From NCBI RefSeq assembly GCF_010468565.1, contig NZ_WUEG01000004.1, forward strand, positions 317,925 to 381,924: a DNA stretch of 64,000 nucleotides. The letters run 5' to 3'. This document shows, piece by piece, positions 1 to 9,846 of the stretch; the first letter of the stretch is position 1, and every line of letters starts with the position of its first letter. Position numbers and translations under genes: made by a program. Below the pieces are notes generated by a model, which was given only the letters and a program-made list of their open reading frames with translations, was not told where the DNA came from and did no database searches. Source of the DNA: Allomuricauda sp. TY007. GTDB lineage: Bacteria > Bacteroidota > Bacteroidia > Flavobacteriales > Flavobacteriaceae.

Positions 1-790
1 AATGGATTGGCTGCACAGGGGCATAACCTTGATCCACACCAATTTGCATCATCCAACCATAGGCGAAATAAGCACTGGCCAATAGCAAGAACACCACACT
101 TACCAAAACCAAGAACTGGTTTTGAACAAATGCTTTCCAAAGAGGCAAACGCTTTTCTTTTTCCTTTTCAAGAACAACTCCATTGGCTTCGGCGATTCTT
201 CTCAAGGTCTTGTTCACCAAGACCAACATGATCACCAAAAGACCAAATACCAAAGCCAAGGCCCCAAGAATCATCTCATTGGATATTCCCGAACTTGAAC
301 CAGTTGCTTCCCCTCCAGCCGTTGTTGCAGTTGCAGTAGGTGCGGGTGTAGATGGAGGTGCGGCCGTGTAGGCCAAAATATCGTCAATATCCTCGTTCGA
401 CAACGTTGGGAATGGCGTCATTGCCGCCTGATTGTACTCTGCGTAAATCTTGTTTCCATAAGCGTCGCCGGAAGATATAACAGCAGGACTGTTTTTTATC
501 CACTCATAAATCCATTCTTTATCCAACCCCTCATCTTCCATCAACCTTGTTTCCACATTGGCCAATGCAGGACCGGTCATTTTCCTGTCCAAGGAGTGAC
601 ATGCAGCACAGTTCTGGTTGAACAACTGCTTCCCCTTTACCGGGTCGCCCTCAACGGCATCGGCAGTTTGTTCCGCTGCAGCATCCGTAGCGACCTCAGC
701 CTCTTCCTGTGCATAAAAAGATGATGAGAACAGTAGGAAAGTTAAACCTAAAACTTTAGAAAATAGATGGCGGTATAAAACCTTTTTCAT
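1..790 (-). CDS. actA: ActA-like cytochrome c subunit of alternative complex III, 3' end outside the window
   Basis: Translating the minus strand from the ATG at 788-790 gives an open frame that runs off the left edge. It starts with a signal peptide ending in a run of Phe/Ser and Ala-Gln. A class I cytochrome c domain follows, with a CAACH haem-binding motif near residue 63 and a downstream Met-Thr-Pro likely to give the distal Met ligand. A Pro/Thr/Ala linker leads to two hydrophobic segments, and the frame ends near a PVQPI stretch typical of the part just before the multihaem domain. This architecture is known for ActA, the cytochrome subunit of alternative complex III (menaquinol:cytochrome c oxidoreductase) in Bacteroidota. 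The remaining act genes would lie beyond the left edge. The multihaem part itself is not visible here, so the name rests on the N-terminal half and on the usual neighbourhood next to infB. Confidence 0.82.
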   Translation of the reverse strand, partial: MKKVLYRHLFSKVLGLTFLLFSSSFYAQEEAEVATDAAAEQTADAVEGDPVKGKQLFNQNCAACHSLDRKMTGPALANVETRLMEDEGLDKEWIYEWIKNSPAVISSGDAYGNKIYAEYNQAAMTPFPTLSNEDIDDILAYTAAPPSTPAPTATATTAGGEATGSSSGISNEMILGALALVFGLLVIMLVLVNKTLRRIAEANGVVLEKEKEKRLPLWKAFVQNQFLVLVSVVFLLLASAYFAYGWMMQIGVDQGYAPVQPIH

Positions 791-877
791 ATTCGTGAAA
801 TTTCTATCGAAATCTTTGGCATGATTCTTTCTACTGAGTTTGAGAGCAATAGCTTTTTACCCTGCCAAGAATGGCAA

Positions 878-885
878 CAAAAGTA
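878..885 (-). promoter_or_regulatory. Candidate -7 box (TACTTTTG) for actA
   Basis: The minus strand reads TACTTTTG, matching the Bacteroidota TAnnTTTG -7 element, about 88 bases before the actA ATG. No good TTG/TTTG -33 element is seen at the usual distance, so this is a weak call. Confidence 0.35.
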
Positions 886-984
886 AGACATACAGTCATT
901 TTTTGAAATGTTAAGGTATTTATAACTCATAATTTATAAAGATTCTAAATAACTTTGTCCGCACATGATTAACCTATAATAATC

Positions 985-992
985 TACATTTG
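985..992 (+). promoter_or_regulatory. Candidate -7 box (TACATTTG) for the SPOR gene
   Basis: TACATTTG matches the Bacteroidota -7 consensus and lies 33 bases before the SPOR gene's ATG. The nearest upstream TTTG (954-957) is 27 bases away, which is longer than usual. Confidence 0.4.
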
Positions 993-1025
993 CAAAAAGC
1001 GTAAACGATACAACACAGCAACGAC

Positions 1026-1397
1026 ATGAAAACCACTGTATTTGCAGCAATTTTAATTGGCTTAACAACGCATCTTTCGGCTCAGAACGCCCAAGTGACC
1101 ATTCAACAAGATCCAAAGATTGATGAATTGGTAAAACTCTACACCAAGGTTAATTCCAATACCGGGTATTATCAGATTCAGGTGGGTTTTGGCAATTATA
1201 AAAAAGCACTAGATCTCTTGAACCAAGTGGAAGTCGATTTCCCTGACTGGTATTCCAAAATAGAGTTTGAATCCCCCACCTACCGTGTTAGGTTGGGAAG
1301 GTTCAAAACCAAATTAGAGGCAGAAAGGAAGTATTTGGAGGTGCGTAAAAAATATCCGCATGCCATGCTACTAAAACCGGAAGAAAAAGAATCTTAG
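1026..1397 (+). CDS. Small secreted SPOR-domain protein
   Basis: This 123-residue protein has a signal peptide (about residues 1-20, ending Ala-Gln). A single SPOR domain follows from about residue 46, with the typical start YYQIQVGFG and the repeat-end YRVRLGRFKTKLEAE. SPOR domains bind glycan-stripped peptidoglycan at division sites or sites of wall remodelling, so a periplasmic wall-binding role is expected. There is no membrane anchor or enzymatic domain. It is transcribed alone, between the divergent actA and the convergent infB, and shares a bidirectional terminator with infB. The start is the only ATG in front of the signal peptide. The family assignment is secure, but the specific role is unknown. 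Confidence 0.85.
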   Translation: MKTTVFAAILIGLTTHLSAQNAQVTIQQDPKIDELVKLYTKVNSNTGYYQIQVGFGNYKKALDLLNQVEVDFPDWYSKIEFESPTYRVRLGRFKTKLEAERKYLEVRKKYPHAMLLKPEEKES

Positions 1398-1401
1398 CCA
1401 T

Positions 1402-1433
1402 AAAAAATCCCGCTCTAAAGGCGGGATTTTTTT
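1402..1433. terminator. Bidirectional intrinsic terminator between SPOR gene and infB
   Basis: AATCCCGC and GCGGGATT arms enclose TCTAAAG, with an A-run before and a T-run after. It can therefore stop transcription from both the SPOR gene and the convergent infB operon. Confidence 0.88.
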
Positions 1434-1449
1434 ATTCGATCATCTCTTC

Positions 1450-4179
1450 CTACAGCTTTTTCTTCACTGCTACTTCTTGGAAGGCTTCTATAATATCACC
1501 CTCCCTAACGTCATTGTAGTTTTTAACCTGTAGTCCACAATCATATCCTTTGGACACTTCCTTGACATCATCTTTAAATCGTTTCAACGAGGCCAATTCT
1601 CCAGTGTAGATCACAACACCGTCCCTAATCAACCTGATGCGTGAGTTCCTGAATATTTTACCACTGGTAACCATACAACCAGCAATGGTTCCGATCTTGG
1701 AAATCTTGAAGGTTTCCCTAACTTCAGCGTTACCCGTGATTTCTTCTTTCATCACTGGGGATAACATCCCTTCCATCGCATCTTTAAGGTCGTTGATTGC
1801 ATCATAAATGATGGAGTATGTCCTGATATCGATTTCCTCCTTATCCGCAATGGTCCTGGCATTGCCCATTGGCCGTACGTTAAATCCGATTATAATCGCA
1901 TCGGAAGCACTTGCCAACAACACATCGGATTCTGTAATGGCTCCAACTCCTTTATGGATAATATTCACCTGTATCTCGTCGGTGGACAATTTTTGGAATG
2001 AATCTGTCAAGGCTTCCACTGAACCGTCCACATCACCTTTAAGGATAATGTTCAGTTCTTGGAAGTCGCCCAAAGCGATTCTACGTCCAATTTCATCCAA
2101 GGTAATATGGCGTTGTGTTCTTACGGATTGCTCACGTTGCAACTGTGAACGTTTTGCTGCAATCTGTTTTGCCTCACGTTCATCTTCCAATACGTGGAAT
2201 CTATCACCTGCCTGGGGCGCTCCATCCAATCCCAAAATTGAAATTGGCGTGGATGGCCCGGCACTTTCTATGTTCTTACCTCTTTCATCGTGCATTGCCT
2301 TGACCTTACCACTACAAGTTCCGGCCAAAACGTAATCACCTATATTCAAGGTACCGGTCTGTACCAAGATTGTGGCCACATACCCTCTACCTTTATCCAG
2401 GAAAGCTTCTACAACTGTACCAGATGCAAGCCTGTTCGGATTTGCCTTAAGCTCCAACAATTCTGCCTCCAACAGTACTTTCTCCAATAATTCTTTAACT
2501 CCCTCCCCTGTTTTGGCAGAAATATCGTGGGACTGAACTTTTCCTCCCCAGTCTTCCACCAACAGATTCATACTGGCCAAGCCCTCTTTGATCTTATCGG
2601 GGTTTGCCGTAGGCTTATCAACTTTGTTGATTGCAAATACAATAGGTACTCCCGCCGCTTGAGCGTGACTTATGGCTTCTTTGGTCTGAGGCATAATATC
2701 ATCGTCCGCAGCAATTACAATAATTGCAATATCCGTTACCTGGGCACCACGGGCTCGCATTGCGGTAAACGCCTCGTGGCCCGGTGTATCCAAGAATGTT
2801 ATTTTTTGTCCATCTTCAAGCGAAACTCCGTAGGCTCCGATGTGTTGGGTAATTCCCCCACTTTCACCTGCAATCACGTTCTCTTGACGAACATAATCCA
2901 ACAAGGATGTTTTACCGTGATCTACGTGTCCCATCACGGTAACTATTGGTGCACGGGATTTTAAATCTTCAGGGGCATCTTCCACCTCCTCGATGGTTTC
3001 TTCGATTTCAGCGGTTACAAATTCGACTTCGTAACCAAATTCATCAGCCACAATGGAAAGCGTTTCGGCATCCAAACGTTGATTCATCGTTACCATTATT
3101 CCCAAGGACATACAGGCCGAAATAATCTGGGTCGTGGAAACATTCATCATGGTTGCAAGCTCATTAACCGTTACAAACTCGGTCACCTTGAGGATTTTGC
3201 TATCCATTTCTTGTTTCTCAAGATCTTTCTCCGTTTGTTGACGATGCTGATCTCTCTTTTCCCTACGATATTTGGCTCCTTTGCCCTTACTGGATTTGCC
3301 TTGGAGTTTCTCCAAGGTTTCCCGTACTTGTTTTTGTACTTCTTCCTCGGTAGGCTCTACTTTAGGCGCGGATGAACGTTGTCCCTTTCTTACAGCACCT
3401 CCTCTTGTATTTCGGCCACCACCTGCTTGTGGGCCATTCTTCACAATTCTTCTTCGGCGCTTTTTTCGCTCTCCGGCATCGGATGAACCACCTTTGGCTT
3501 TTTGACTATCCTCTTTCTTCTTTTTGGCAGGTTTTTTGAACTGGGAAAGGTCAATTTTATCCCCAGTTATCTTAGGACCTGAAAGCTTTTGGTATTTAGT
3601 CTTTATGGTTCCGCTTTCGGACTCTTCTTTGCTTTCGGCACTTTCTTCCTTGGCTTCAATCGCTTTCTTTTCCGGTGCTTCAGCTTCCGACTTTTCAGTC
3701 TTTTCTTTAGCTGGTACTTCTTCTTTTACTTCTACTTCCTCTTTGGCTTTTTCCGGCTCAGCTTTTGGCGCCTCTTCTTGTTTTGGCTCTTCCTCCTTGG
3801 GCTTATCGGGTTTTTTATCCAAATCAATTTTACCCACGGTCTTGGGCCCGGAAAGTTCGGCCTTGGCTTTTACAACTTGCTGTTCAGCTTCTTTTTTCTC
3901 CTTGGCCAATCTGCGCTCTTCTTGTTCTTTTTCCATTCGGATTCGGATGGCCTCCTTTTCCTTGCGCTTTTCTTCACCAACTTCCTTGGAAGCAACCTTT
4001 TTGCTCTTATCCGTTTGGAATTCATCCAACAGAACTTGATACACCTCATTGGATATTTTAGTGGTAGGACGCGCCTCTACCTCATGCCCTTCCGAGGCTA
4101 GGTAATCGACTGCCCTATCCAGTGAAATGTTCAATTCTCTGAGAACTTTGTTAAGTCGTATTGTTGGATTTTCTGCCAT
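1450..4179 (-). CDS. infB: Translation initiation factor IF-2
   Basis: This GTPase of about 909 residues places initiator tRNA on the 30S subunit. The order is a short IF2 N-terminal helical domain (residues 1-50), a long Lys/Glu/Ala/Pro-rich linker (about 55-330), a second IF2_N-like segment (about 335-385), then the G domain with GHVDHGKT near residue 416, DTPGHEAF (switch II) and NKVD. Domains II, III and C2 follow, ending in a Lys-rich tail. Length and order fit Bacteroidota IF-2. It is the last gene of the rimP-nusA-infB operon, 42 bases after nusA, and ends at the bidirectional terminator at 1402-1433. The linker is low-complexity and likely flexible. Confidence 0.98.
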   Translation of the reverse strand: MAENPTIRLNKVLRELNISLDRAVDYLASEGHEVEARPTTKISNEVYQVLLDEFQTDKSKKVASKEVGEEKRKEKEAIRIRMEKEQEERRLAKEKKEAEQQVVKAKAELSGPKTVGKIDLDKKPDKPKEEEPKQEEAPKAEPEKAKEEVEVKEEVPAKEKTEKSEAEAPEKKAIEAKEESAESKEESESGTIKTKYQKLSGPKITGDKIDLSQFKKPAKKKKEDSQKAKGGSSDAGERKKRRRRIVKNGPQAGGGRNTRGGAVRKGQRSSAPKVEPTEEEVQKQVRETLEKLQGKSSKGKGAKYRREKRDQHRQQTEKDLEKQEMDSKILKVTEFVTVNELATMMNVSTTQIISACMSLGIMVTMNQRLDAETLSIVADEFGYEVEFVTAEIEETIEEVEDAPEDLKSRAPIVTVMGHVDHGKTSLLDYVRQENVIAGESGGITQHIGAYGVSLEDGQKITFLDTPGHEAFTAMRARGAQVTDIAIIVIAADDDIMPQTKEAISHAQAAGVPIVFAINKVDKPTANPDKIKEGLASMNLLVEDWGGKVQSHDISAKTGEGVKELLEKVLLEAELLELKANPNRLASGTVVEAFLDKGRGYVATILVQTGTLNIGDYVLAGTCSGKVKAMHDERGKNIESAGPSTPISILGLDGAPQAGDRFHVLEDEREAKQIAAKRSQLQREQSVRTQRHITLDEIGRRIALGDFQELNIILKGDVDGSVEALTDSFQKLSTDEIQVNIIHKGVGAITESDVLLASASDAIIIGFNVRPMGNARTIADKEEIDIRTYSIIYDAINDLKDAMEGMLSPVMKEEITGNAEVRETFKISKIGTIAGCMVTSGKIFRNSRIRLIRDGVVIYTGELASLKRFKDDVKEVSKGYDCGLQVKNYNDVREGDIIEAFQEVAVKKKL

Positions 4180-4221
4180 AAATAATTTTACTTGCCCTAA
4201 ATTTTCGCTGCTAATATAAGC

Positions 4222-5454
4222 CTAATCTTCAAATTCTTCCTTGAGGATGCGAACGACCTCTTGGATTGTTTCTTCTTCTAGATCGGTTCGCTTTGCCAAA
4301 TCTTTTACATCTTGCTCCAAAACGCTACGTGCGGTATCCAATCCAATCTTCTTGAATTCTTCGATCACCCAGCCTTCGATTTCATCGGAAAACTCGGTCA
4401 ACTCCACATCTTCCTCAACGCCTTCGCGGAACACATCTATTTCGTAACCAGTCAATTGACCTGCCAATCGTATGTTATGCCCACCTCTACCAATTGCCTT
4501 GGAAACTTCCTCTGGCTTAAGGTATACTTGAGCTGTTTTTTTCTCGTCGTTCAATTTAACGGACGACACCCTAGCAGGACTAAGTGCCCGGGTGACCATT
4601 AATTGTGGGTTGTTGGTCCAATTGATCACATCAATATTTTCGTTGCCCAACTCACGTACAATTCCGTGGATTCGGGACCCTTTCATACCCACACAGGCCC
4701 CTACGGGATCAATTCTGTCATCGTAAGAATCCACAGCAACCTTAGCTTTTTCGCCAGGGATACGAACTGCCTTTTTAATGGTTATCAGCCCATCGAACAC
4801 TTCTGGGATTTCTTGGAAGAACAATTGCTCCAGGAATTTCGGGGAAGTTCTGGACATGATAATTGCCGGCTTATTTCCTTTAAGTTCGACACTCTCAATA
4901 ATGCCACGCACATTGTCTCCTTTACGGAAAAAGTCGGAAGGAATCTGCTTCTCTTTTGGAAGAATAATCTCGTTTCCTTCATCATCCAACAAAATAACTG
5001 CACGATGTCTTATATGGTGCACCTCTGCAGTATAGATCTCACCTTCCAGATCTTTAAATTGCTTGTAGATGGTGGTATTGTCGTGCTCATGGATCTTGGA
5101 GATCAAATTTTGACGCAATGCCAAAATCGCCCTTCTACCAAGGTCCACCAATTTTACTTCTTCCGAAACGTCTTCGCCCACTTCAAAATCGGGCTCAATT
5201 TTTCTAGCTTCGGACAAGGAAATTTCCTCGTTAGGCTCTTCTACTTCGCCATCTTCAACAACCACACGGTTTCTCCATATCTCCAAATCCCCTTTATCGG
5301 GGTTGATAATAATATCAAAATTGTCGTCAGAACCAAATTTTTTCTTGAGCGCACTTCGGAATACTTCTTCCAAAATCGCCATAAGAGTAACCCTATCAAT
5401 AAACTTATCGTCCTTAAACTCCGAAAAGGATTCGATGAGCGCTAGGTTTTCCAT
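4222..5454 (-). CDS. nusA: Transcription termination/antitermination factor NusA
   Basis: This 410-residue protein binds RNA polymerase and nascent RNA and modulates pausing, termination and antitermination. The N-terminal polymerase-binding domain covers about residues 1-125. An S1 domain follows (about 135-200), then two KH domains: the first around GACVGMKGSRIHGIVREL and the second around AIGRGGHNIRLAGQLTG. The acidic C-terminal tail is short and lacks the repeated acidic domains of E. coli NusA, as usual in Bacteroidota. The gene lies 12 bases after rimP and 42 before infB, so the three are co-transcribed. The hairpin ahead of rimP (5953-5973) could give this operon leader-based control, which would be notable because NusA itself affects hairpin termination. 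Confidence 0.97.
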   Translation of the reverse strand: MENLALIESFSEFKDDKFIDRVTLMAILEEVFRSALKKKFGSDDNFDIIINPDKGDLEIWRNRVVVEDGEVEEPNEEISLSEARKIEPDFEVGEDVSEEVKLVDLGRRAILALRQNLISKIHEHDNTTIYKQFKDLEGEIYTAEVHHIRHRAVILLDDEGNEIILPKEKQIPSDFFRKGDNVRGIIESVELKGNKPAIIMSRTSPKFLEQLFFQEIPEVFDGLITIKKAVRIPGEKAKVAVDSYDDRIDPVGACVGMKGSRIHGIVRELGNENIDVINWTNNPQLMVTRALSPARVSSVKLNDEKKTAQVYLKPEEVSKAIGRGGHNIRLAGQLTGYEIDVFREGVEEDVELTEFSDEIEGWVIEEFKKIGLDTARSVLEQDVKDLAKRTDLEEETIQEVVRILKEEFED

Positions 5455-5466
5455 TTTCTACTACAA

Positions 5467-5928
5467 TTAAAATTTTAATTTAACTTTTGCCTCTTGAATA
5501 TCAGAAAATGCGATTTCCTGCTTTTTCTGCACTGTAACTTTTCCTTTACCTACTGGTTTGGGCTCTCTCGCCTTCCACTCCAAGGTAATGCTATCTGTCG
5601 AGGTCGCTACCAATGTACCCTCCAATTGCTCGGAGCTGGTCTTGACCTGTAATTTTCTTCCAACATTTTTATTGTACTGACGGGGCAATCTCAACGGAGA
5701 AGTAGCTCCGGCCGATGTAACCTCCAAGGAAAAATCCTCTTCCTCGCGATCCAAATTATGTTCAATGGCCCTACTAATGTTCATACAGTCTTGCAGACTC
5801 ACCCCTTCATCACCATCCAAAACCACTTTGATACTGTTGTCGCTGCCCATTTTAAAATCTACCAAGAACAAGGAAGAGTGCTCTTCCAACGCCTTGCCCA
5901 GCAACGATTCCACTTTATCCTTCAACAT
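5467..5928 (-). CDS. rimP: Ribosome maturation factor RimP
   Basis: This 153-residue protein is needed for 30S subunit maturation. The start at the ATG at 5926-5928 gives MLKDKVESLLGKALEEH, the expected N-terminus. The open frame extends further upstream, but that part would overlap the leader hairpin and promoter and looks non-coding. The N-terminal alpha/beta domain contains the DCMNISRAIE-type helix and the LEVTSAGATSPL motif, and a C-terminal SH3-like barrel follows. It is the first gene of rimP-nusA-infB. The motif is more usually LEVSSPG, so the Ala-Gly here is a mild variation. Confidence 0.93.
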   Translation of the reverse strand: MLKDKVESLLGKALEEHSSLFLVDFKMGSDNSIKVVLDGDEGVSLQDCMNISRAIEHNLDREEEDFSLEVTSAGATSPLRLPRQYNKNVGRKLQVKTSSEQLEGTLVATSTDSITLEWKAREPKPVGKGKVTVQKKQEIAFSDIQEAKVKLKF

Positions 5929-5952
5929 AAAAATGAGAAATAAGTAATAAAA

Positions 5953-5973
5953 GAGGGGACTCAAGGTCCCCTC
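5953..5973 (-). promoter_or_regulatory. Leader hairpin ahead of rimP, possible attenuator
   Basis: A perfect 8-bp inverted repeat, GAGGGGAC/GTCCCCTC with a 5-base loop, lies between the promoter (6003-6034) and the rimP ATG. On the transcribed strand it is followed by TTTTATT. It could be a weak intrinsic terminator or a protein-binding hairpin. Function is inferred. Confidence 0.5.
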
Positions 5974-6002
5974 ATGAATACTTTTATATCCGTTCAGTTT
6001 TG

Positions 6003-6034
6003 CAAATATACAACAAATAATATCGCTTGTGCAA
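6003..6034 (-). promoter_or_regulatory. Promoter of rimP-nusA-infB
   Basis: On the minus strand TTG, 21 bases, then TATATTTG match the Bacteroidota TTG/TAnnTTTG promoter. The predicted start of transcription is a few bases downstream, leaving a leader of roughly 70 bases that includes the hairpin at 5953-5973. Confidence 0.65.
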
Positions 6035-6225
6035 CTCATTCAACCACAAAAATAAACCTTTTGCCATCTACTTTTCAGTGTATTACAATAATTTATAGAT
6101 GACCGGCTTCCCAATAATCTGTATAACATGAATGCCATTTGCAGGGTTATTTATAAACGTAACAACAACAATCCCTACATTATTACAGGGTTAACATTCG
6201 TTTCCCTCCCTTTCACAACAAATAT

Positions 6226-6255
6226 TTTGAAGCTAAGTAGCCCCCGCTAATTTTG
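6226..6255 (+). promoter_or_regulatory. Promoter of the large secreted protein
   Basis: TTTG at 6226-6229, an 18-base spacer and TAATTTTG at 6248-6255 match the Bacteroidota promoter. The -7 box covers an in-frame TTG at 6253, which therefore cannot be the translation start. This favours the ATG at 6277 or 6307. Confidence 0.6.
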
Positions 6256-6276
6256 TGGTACAATCAATTAAAGTAC

Positions 6277-9200
6277 ATGGGCACAACCTCTTTCTTCGAT
6301 AAGAAGATGAATCATTTTCCGAATGGATGGATGCTGATTATCACATTTTTCCTACTGGGAACATTTCTTTCATTTTCCCAAACCACTATTTGGAGCGAAA
6401 GCTTCTCCTATCCCGATGAAACTTCCAACGGAACGGCCACAGGCCCGTCCAATACAAATTGGTCTTCCAACAACCCCGGAAGGTTAAGGGTCATTGACAA
6501 CGGACTTGAAGGCAAAAACCTGGGCACTGAAAGTATTTTTCAAACAGGGCCTATAAATATATATGGGTACACCGCCGTGGATTTTAGCATGAACGCTACG
6601 GTTTTTCAGGCCAATCGATTTGAAAACTCAGACTATTTTATTGGGGAATATCGTATTGATGGAGGTTCGTGGGTAAAGTTTGAAGATGCTTCCGGGGCTA
6701 CTTCGGACCCATTGGACACCTCGTACACGGTTAACCTCCCCTCAACGGGCTCCACTTTGGAAATCAGGGTAAGAATGTACAATGATTCAGGCAACGAACG
6801 ATATTATTTGGACAATTTGACCGTGAATGGAGTTTTGGACCTATGTAATGGTGAAATTGATTTTGAATTTTATGATAGTGCACCTTCCGGGTACACCACG
6901 GACAATATTCCCACAACGGGTTATCAGGGGGCCGGGACTTTTACCAGTTTTAATGTCGATGCATTACAAAACCAAGAAGACCCTGGCGATGCCGACGATT
7001 TCAGTATTCGATATTCGGGCTACATTCAGATTGATACGGAAGGCTCATATACCTTTTTTACATCATCGGACGACGGCTCCAAGCTTTTTATTGATGGAAC
7101 CGAAGTGGTTGACAATGACGGAAACCACGGCACACAAGAAAGGTCTGGCAACATTTCGCTGACCACTGGACTGCACGACATTACCGTTCTGTTTTTTGAA
7201 AATGGTGGCGGTGAAACACTGAACGTACAATATCAAGGACCCTACTTGTCCAAACAAAATGTGCCGTTTTCCAAATTATACTCGAATTGTAGTGTGGCCA
7301 GTGCCGACCTTGATGGAGACGGTGTTAATGATGTGGCCGATATTGATGATGACAACGATGGAATCCTTGATACTGATGAATGTGGCGGAGCCTCTGGGAA
7401 TTTTGTCCAAACAGCGACCAACGTTCAAAATTTCAACAATCCCTCCAATGCCGAGGGAGATCCGGGAACCACTTATGCTGCCAACGCAGTTTCCACCTAT
7501 CAGGGTCAGTCCATATTATCGTTCCAGTTCGCCCAACCTATTCCCATGGGGACCACTGTGAGCGTTTTTTTAAGTGCGGATCCTTCAGTCAGCTCCACAG
7601 ATATGCAAATCCAAAATGCCGGTGGCGGCTGGATTGCAAGTGCCAACAACATTACACCCGGATCTATAACAGAAATAACATTCAACGTTTCAGCCAGCAA
7701 TTTTCAATCCTTTAGAGTAGTAGCATATCAACTTGGAGCCCGAGTTCACGGGGCCGGTTACGGTGGGTCTGTAGATTGTACCACGGTCGATACCGATGGC
7801 GACGGTATACCCAATTACCAAGATCTGGATAGTGATGGTGACGGCATACCCGACAATGTGGAAGCACAAACATCCTTAAACTATATATCCCCTTCGGGAG
7901 TTGATGCCAATAACAATGGACTGGATGATGCCTACGAAGGAAGTGGCTTATCCGCTGTGGACACCGATGGCGATGGCACTCCCGATTTTATGGATACCGA
8001 CAGCGATAATGATGGGACATTGGATACCATTGAAGCTACCCTTACCCTTGCTGGATCGGATAGCGATAATGATGGCCTGGACAACAATGTGGATAGCTCG
8101 ACAGGGTATTCCGACCCCGGAGGCACTATAGACAACCCCTTGAACACCAACGGCGGTTCTTTGATGCTATCCGATTCCGATGGCGATGTTGCTTCGGGAG
8201 GTGACTTGGATTTTAGGGACGATACTTTTGACGATAACGAACCACCATCCATTACAGCTACGGGAGACCAATTTTTTTGTCCCGGCGATACGATTTTTAT
8301 TGTTGAAAGTGTAGATATTTCAGACGCTGATAGCAGCACGTTGGATGGTGTTTATGTGCAAGTCACTTCAAATTACGATGTTTCCGGCGATGTTCTGAGC
8401 TTAACGGGAACACACCCCAACATAACGGCCAGCTATGACACTTCCGAAGGAAGGTTGTTCTTGGAAGGACCGGCGACTTTGTCCGAATTTGAGGCAGCCA
8501 TTGGCGCTGTAGCTTTCCAAACTACGGCCACCGTAAGCAGTGGCGACACAAGAACTTTTTCCATAGTAATGAACGAGGCCAACTATTTGGAATCGACAGG
8601 GCACTATTATGAGTATGTCCCTTCCGAAGGAATTACTTGGACCGCTGCCCGAGATGCCGCAGCCTTAAGAACATTTTACGGACTCCAAGGCTATTTGGCC
8701 ACCATTTCCATTCAAGACGAATCGGACCTGCTGGGTTCACAAGCACCGGGAGCAGGTTGGATCGGGGCAAGTGATGCCGCCACAGAAGGAGATTGGTACT
8801 GGGTAACCGGCCCTGAAGCAGGAACCTTGTTCTGGAGAGGAACTGGAGGCGGAACCTCATTTGGTTATGAATTCTGGAATTCCGGCGAACCCAATCAATC
8901 CGGAGATGAGGATTATGCCCACATCACCGCCCCAGGAGTTGGCTTGCCCGGGTCTTGGAACGACCTTTCCAACACGGGAGCTGCCAGCGGGGACTATCAA
9001 CCAAAAGGATATTTGGTAGAATATGGAGGCATGCCCGGCGACCCCACTCATCCAGACTTAGCAGCTACAACAATGATCACTGTGGAGTCAACAGCACCTA
9101 CAGCAAGTACTCCAGCTCCAATAATGGTAAATTGTTCGGCTGACATTCCTACACCAGATGTAACCGTAATAACAGATGAAGCTGATAATTGCGATCCAAA

Positions 9201-9675
9201 TCCAACGGTAACTTTTGTAAGTGACGTTAGCGACGGGGGAAGCAACCCCGAAATCATTACTCGCACATACAGGATTACGGATATGGCTGGTAACACCACT
9301 GATGTAGAGCAGATCATTACGATAACGCCTTTCACCATATCATCACAACCCACAGACCAAACAGTTGTTATGGGCAATAATGGAAGTTTTTCGGTTACAG
9401 CTATTAACGTAGATACCTATCAATGGGAAGTAAGCACAGATGGAGGCAGTAATTTTATGCCTATCTTGGATGGAACTGAATATTCGGGCACCCAAACAGC
9501 AAACCTCATCGTAAACTCTCCGGACACCTCTAAAAATGGATATATTTTCCGGGTACTTGCCTCCAACAGTACCGGAAGCTGCAGTCCAATTACTTCGGAT
9601 CAGGCATCTTTGACCGTTAAAACAGGAAGAGTCATCACCAACCGAGGGGTAACTTACCGCGTGAACAACAACTAA
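6277..9675 (+). CDS. Large secreted multidomain protein: PA14, thrombospondin type 3 repeats, C-type lectin, HYR and Ig-like domains
   Basis: This protein is about 1132 residues from the ATG at 6277; an ATG at 6307 is also possible. A signal peptide ends near SFSQ. The order is a beta-sandwich with a predicted ligand-binding fold (about residues 35-185), then a PA14 domain (about 190-325) with the typical [14 protein letters not shown] core. A Ca-binding TSP3 stretch ([19 protein letters not shown]) follows, then another beta domain, and a second long TSP3 array rich in DTDGDG and DSDNDG. A C-type lectin-like domain (about 780-925) carries EPN at 871-873 and WND at 894-896. A HYR-like domain (about 940-1020) and an Ig-like domain (about 1025-1110) complete it. 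It ends [14 protein letters not shown] without a recognised type IX sorting domain. The domains suggest Ca-dependent glycan binding or adhesion at the cell surface. The ligand and export route are inferred. Confidence 0.8.
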   Translation: MGTTSFFDKKMNHFPNGWMLIITFFLLGTFLSFSQTTIWSESFSYPDETSNGTATGPSNTNWSSNNPGRLRVIDNGLEGKNLGTESIFQTGPINIYGYTAVDFSMNATVFQANRFENSDYFIGEYRIDGGSWVKFEDASGATSDPLDTSYTVNLPSTGSTLEIRVRMYNDSGNERYYLDNLTVNGVLDLCNGEIDFEFYDSAPSGYTTDNIPTTGYQGAGTFTSFNVDALQNQEDPGDADDFSIRYSGYIQIDTEGSYTFFTSSDDGSKLFIDGTEVVDNDGNHGTQERSGNISLTTGLHDITVLFFENGGGETLNVQYQGPYLSKQNVPFSKLYSNCSVASADLDGDGVNDVADIDDDNDGILDTDECGGASGNFVQTATNVQNFNNPSNAEGDPGTTYAANAVSTYQGQSILSFQFAQPIPMGTTVSVFLSADPSVSSTDMQIQNAGGGWIASANNITPGSITEITFNVSASNFQSFRVVAYQLGARVHGAGYGGSVDCTTVDTDGDGIPNYQDLDSDGDGIPDNVEAQTSLNYISPSGVDANNNGLDDAYEGSGLSAVDTDGDGTPDFMDTDSDNDGTLDTIEATLTLAGSDSDNDGLDNNVDSSTGYSDPGGTIDNPLNTNGGSLMLSDSDGDVASGGDLDFRDDTFDDNEPPSITATGDQFFCPGDTIFIVESVDISDADSSTLDGVYVQVTSNYDVSGDVLSLTGTHPNITASYDTSEGRLFLEGPATLSEFEAAIGAVAFQTTATVSSGDTRTFSIVMNEANYLESTGHYYEYVPSEGITWTAARDAAALRTFYGLQGYLATISIQDESDLLGSQAPGAGWIGASDAATEGDWYWVTGPEAGTLFWRGTGGGTSFGYEFWNSGEPNQSGDEDYAHITAPGVGLPGSWNDLSNTGAASGDYQPKGYLVEYGGMPGDPTHPDLAATTMITVESTAPTASTPAPIMVNCSADIPTPDVTVITDEADNCDPNPTVTFVSDVSDGGSNPEIITRTYRITDMAGNTTDVEQIITITPFTISSQPTDQTVVMGNNGSFSVTAINVDTYQWEVSTDGGSNFMPILDGTEYSGTQTANLIVNSPDTSKNGYIFRVLASNSTGSCSPITSDQASLTVKTGRVITNRGVTYRVNNN

Positions 9676-9846
9676 TGTATTGCCCAAAACCAGATAAATA
9701 CCTCTTTTAGGTGATTCACAATTGTTGTAATGCTTCAAGCTGAAAGACCTTTTCCATTGGTATTTCCCACATAAAGGAGTATCAAAAATTCAATTGAAAA
9801 TATCTTGCCTCTGTATCGAAATAAAACATACTTTCGGTAAAGAATA

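Larger units (their letters stand above)
5929..6276. other. Divergent intergenic region between rimP and the lectin-like gene
   Basis: About 350 bases without a supported gene. It holds the rimP leader hairpin, the rimP promoter and the promoter of the large secreted protein. The middle part (about 6040-6220) is AT-rich and shows no further structure that I can recognise. Confidence 0.7.

Noticed and set aside
3524..4101. Long open frames on the plus strand inside infB
   Set aside because: They are shadows of the low-complexity Lys/Glu-rich linker of infB read on the other strand; the Ser/Phe-rich products have no domain.
4603..5445. Plus-strand open frame of 280 codons opposite nusA
   Set aside because: It lies wholly inside nusA, which has clear S1 and KH domains; the product has no recognisable motif.
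5929..6039. Extended N-terminus of RimP
   Set aside because: The added 37 residues cover the leader hairpin and promoter; the family start is at the ATG at 5928.
6253..6276. TTG at 6253 as start of the large secreted protein
   Set aside because: It lies inside the TAATTTTG -7 promoter box, so it is upstream of or at the transcription start.
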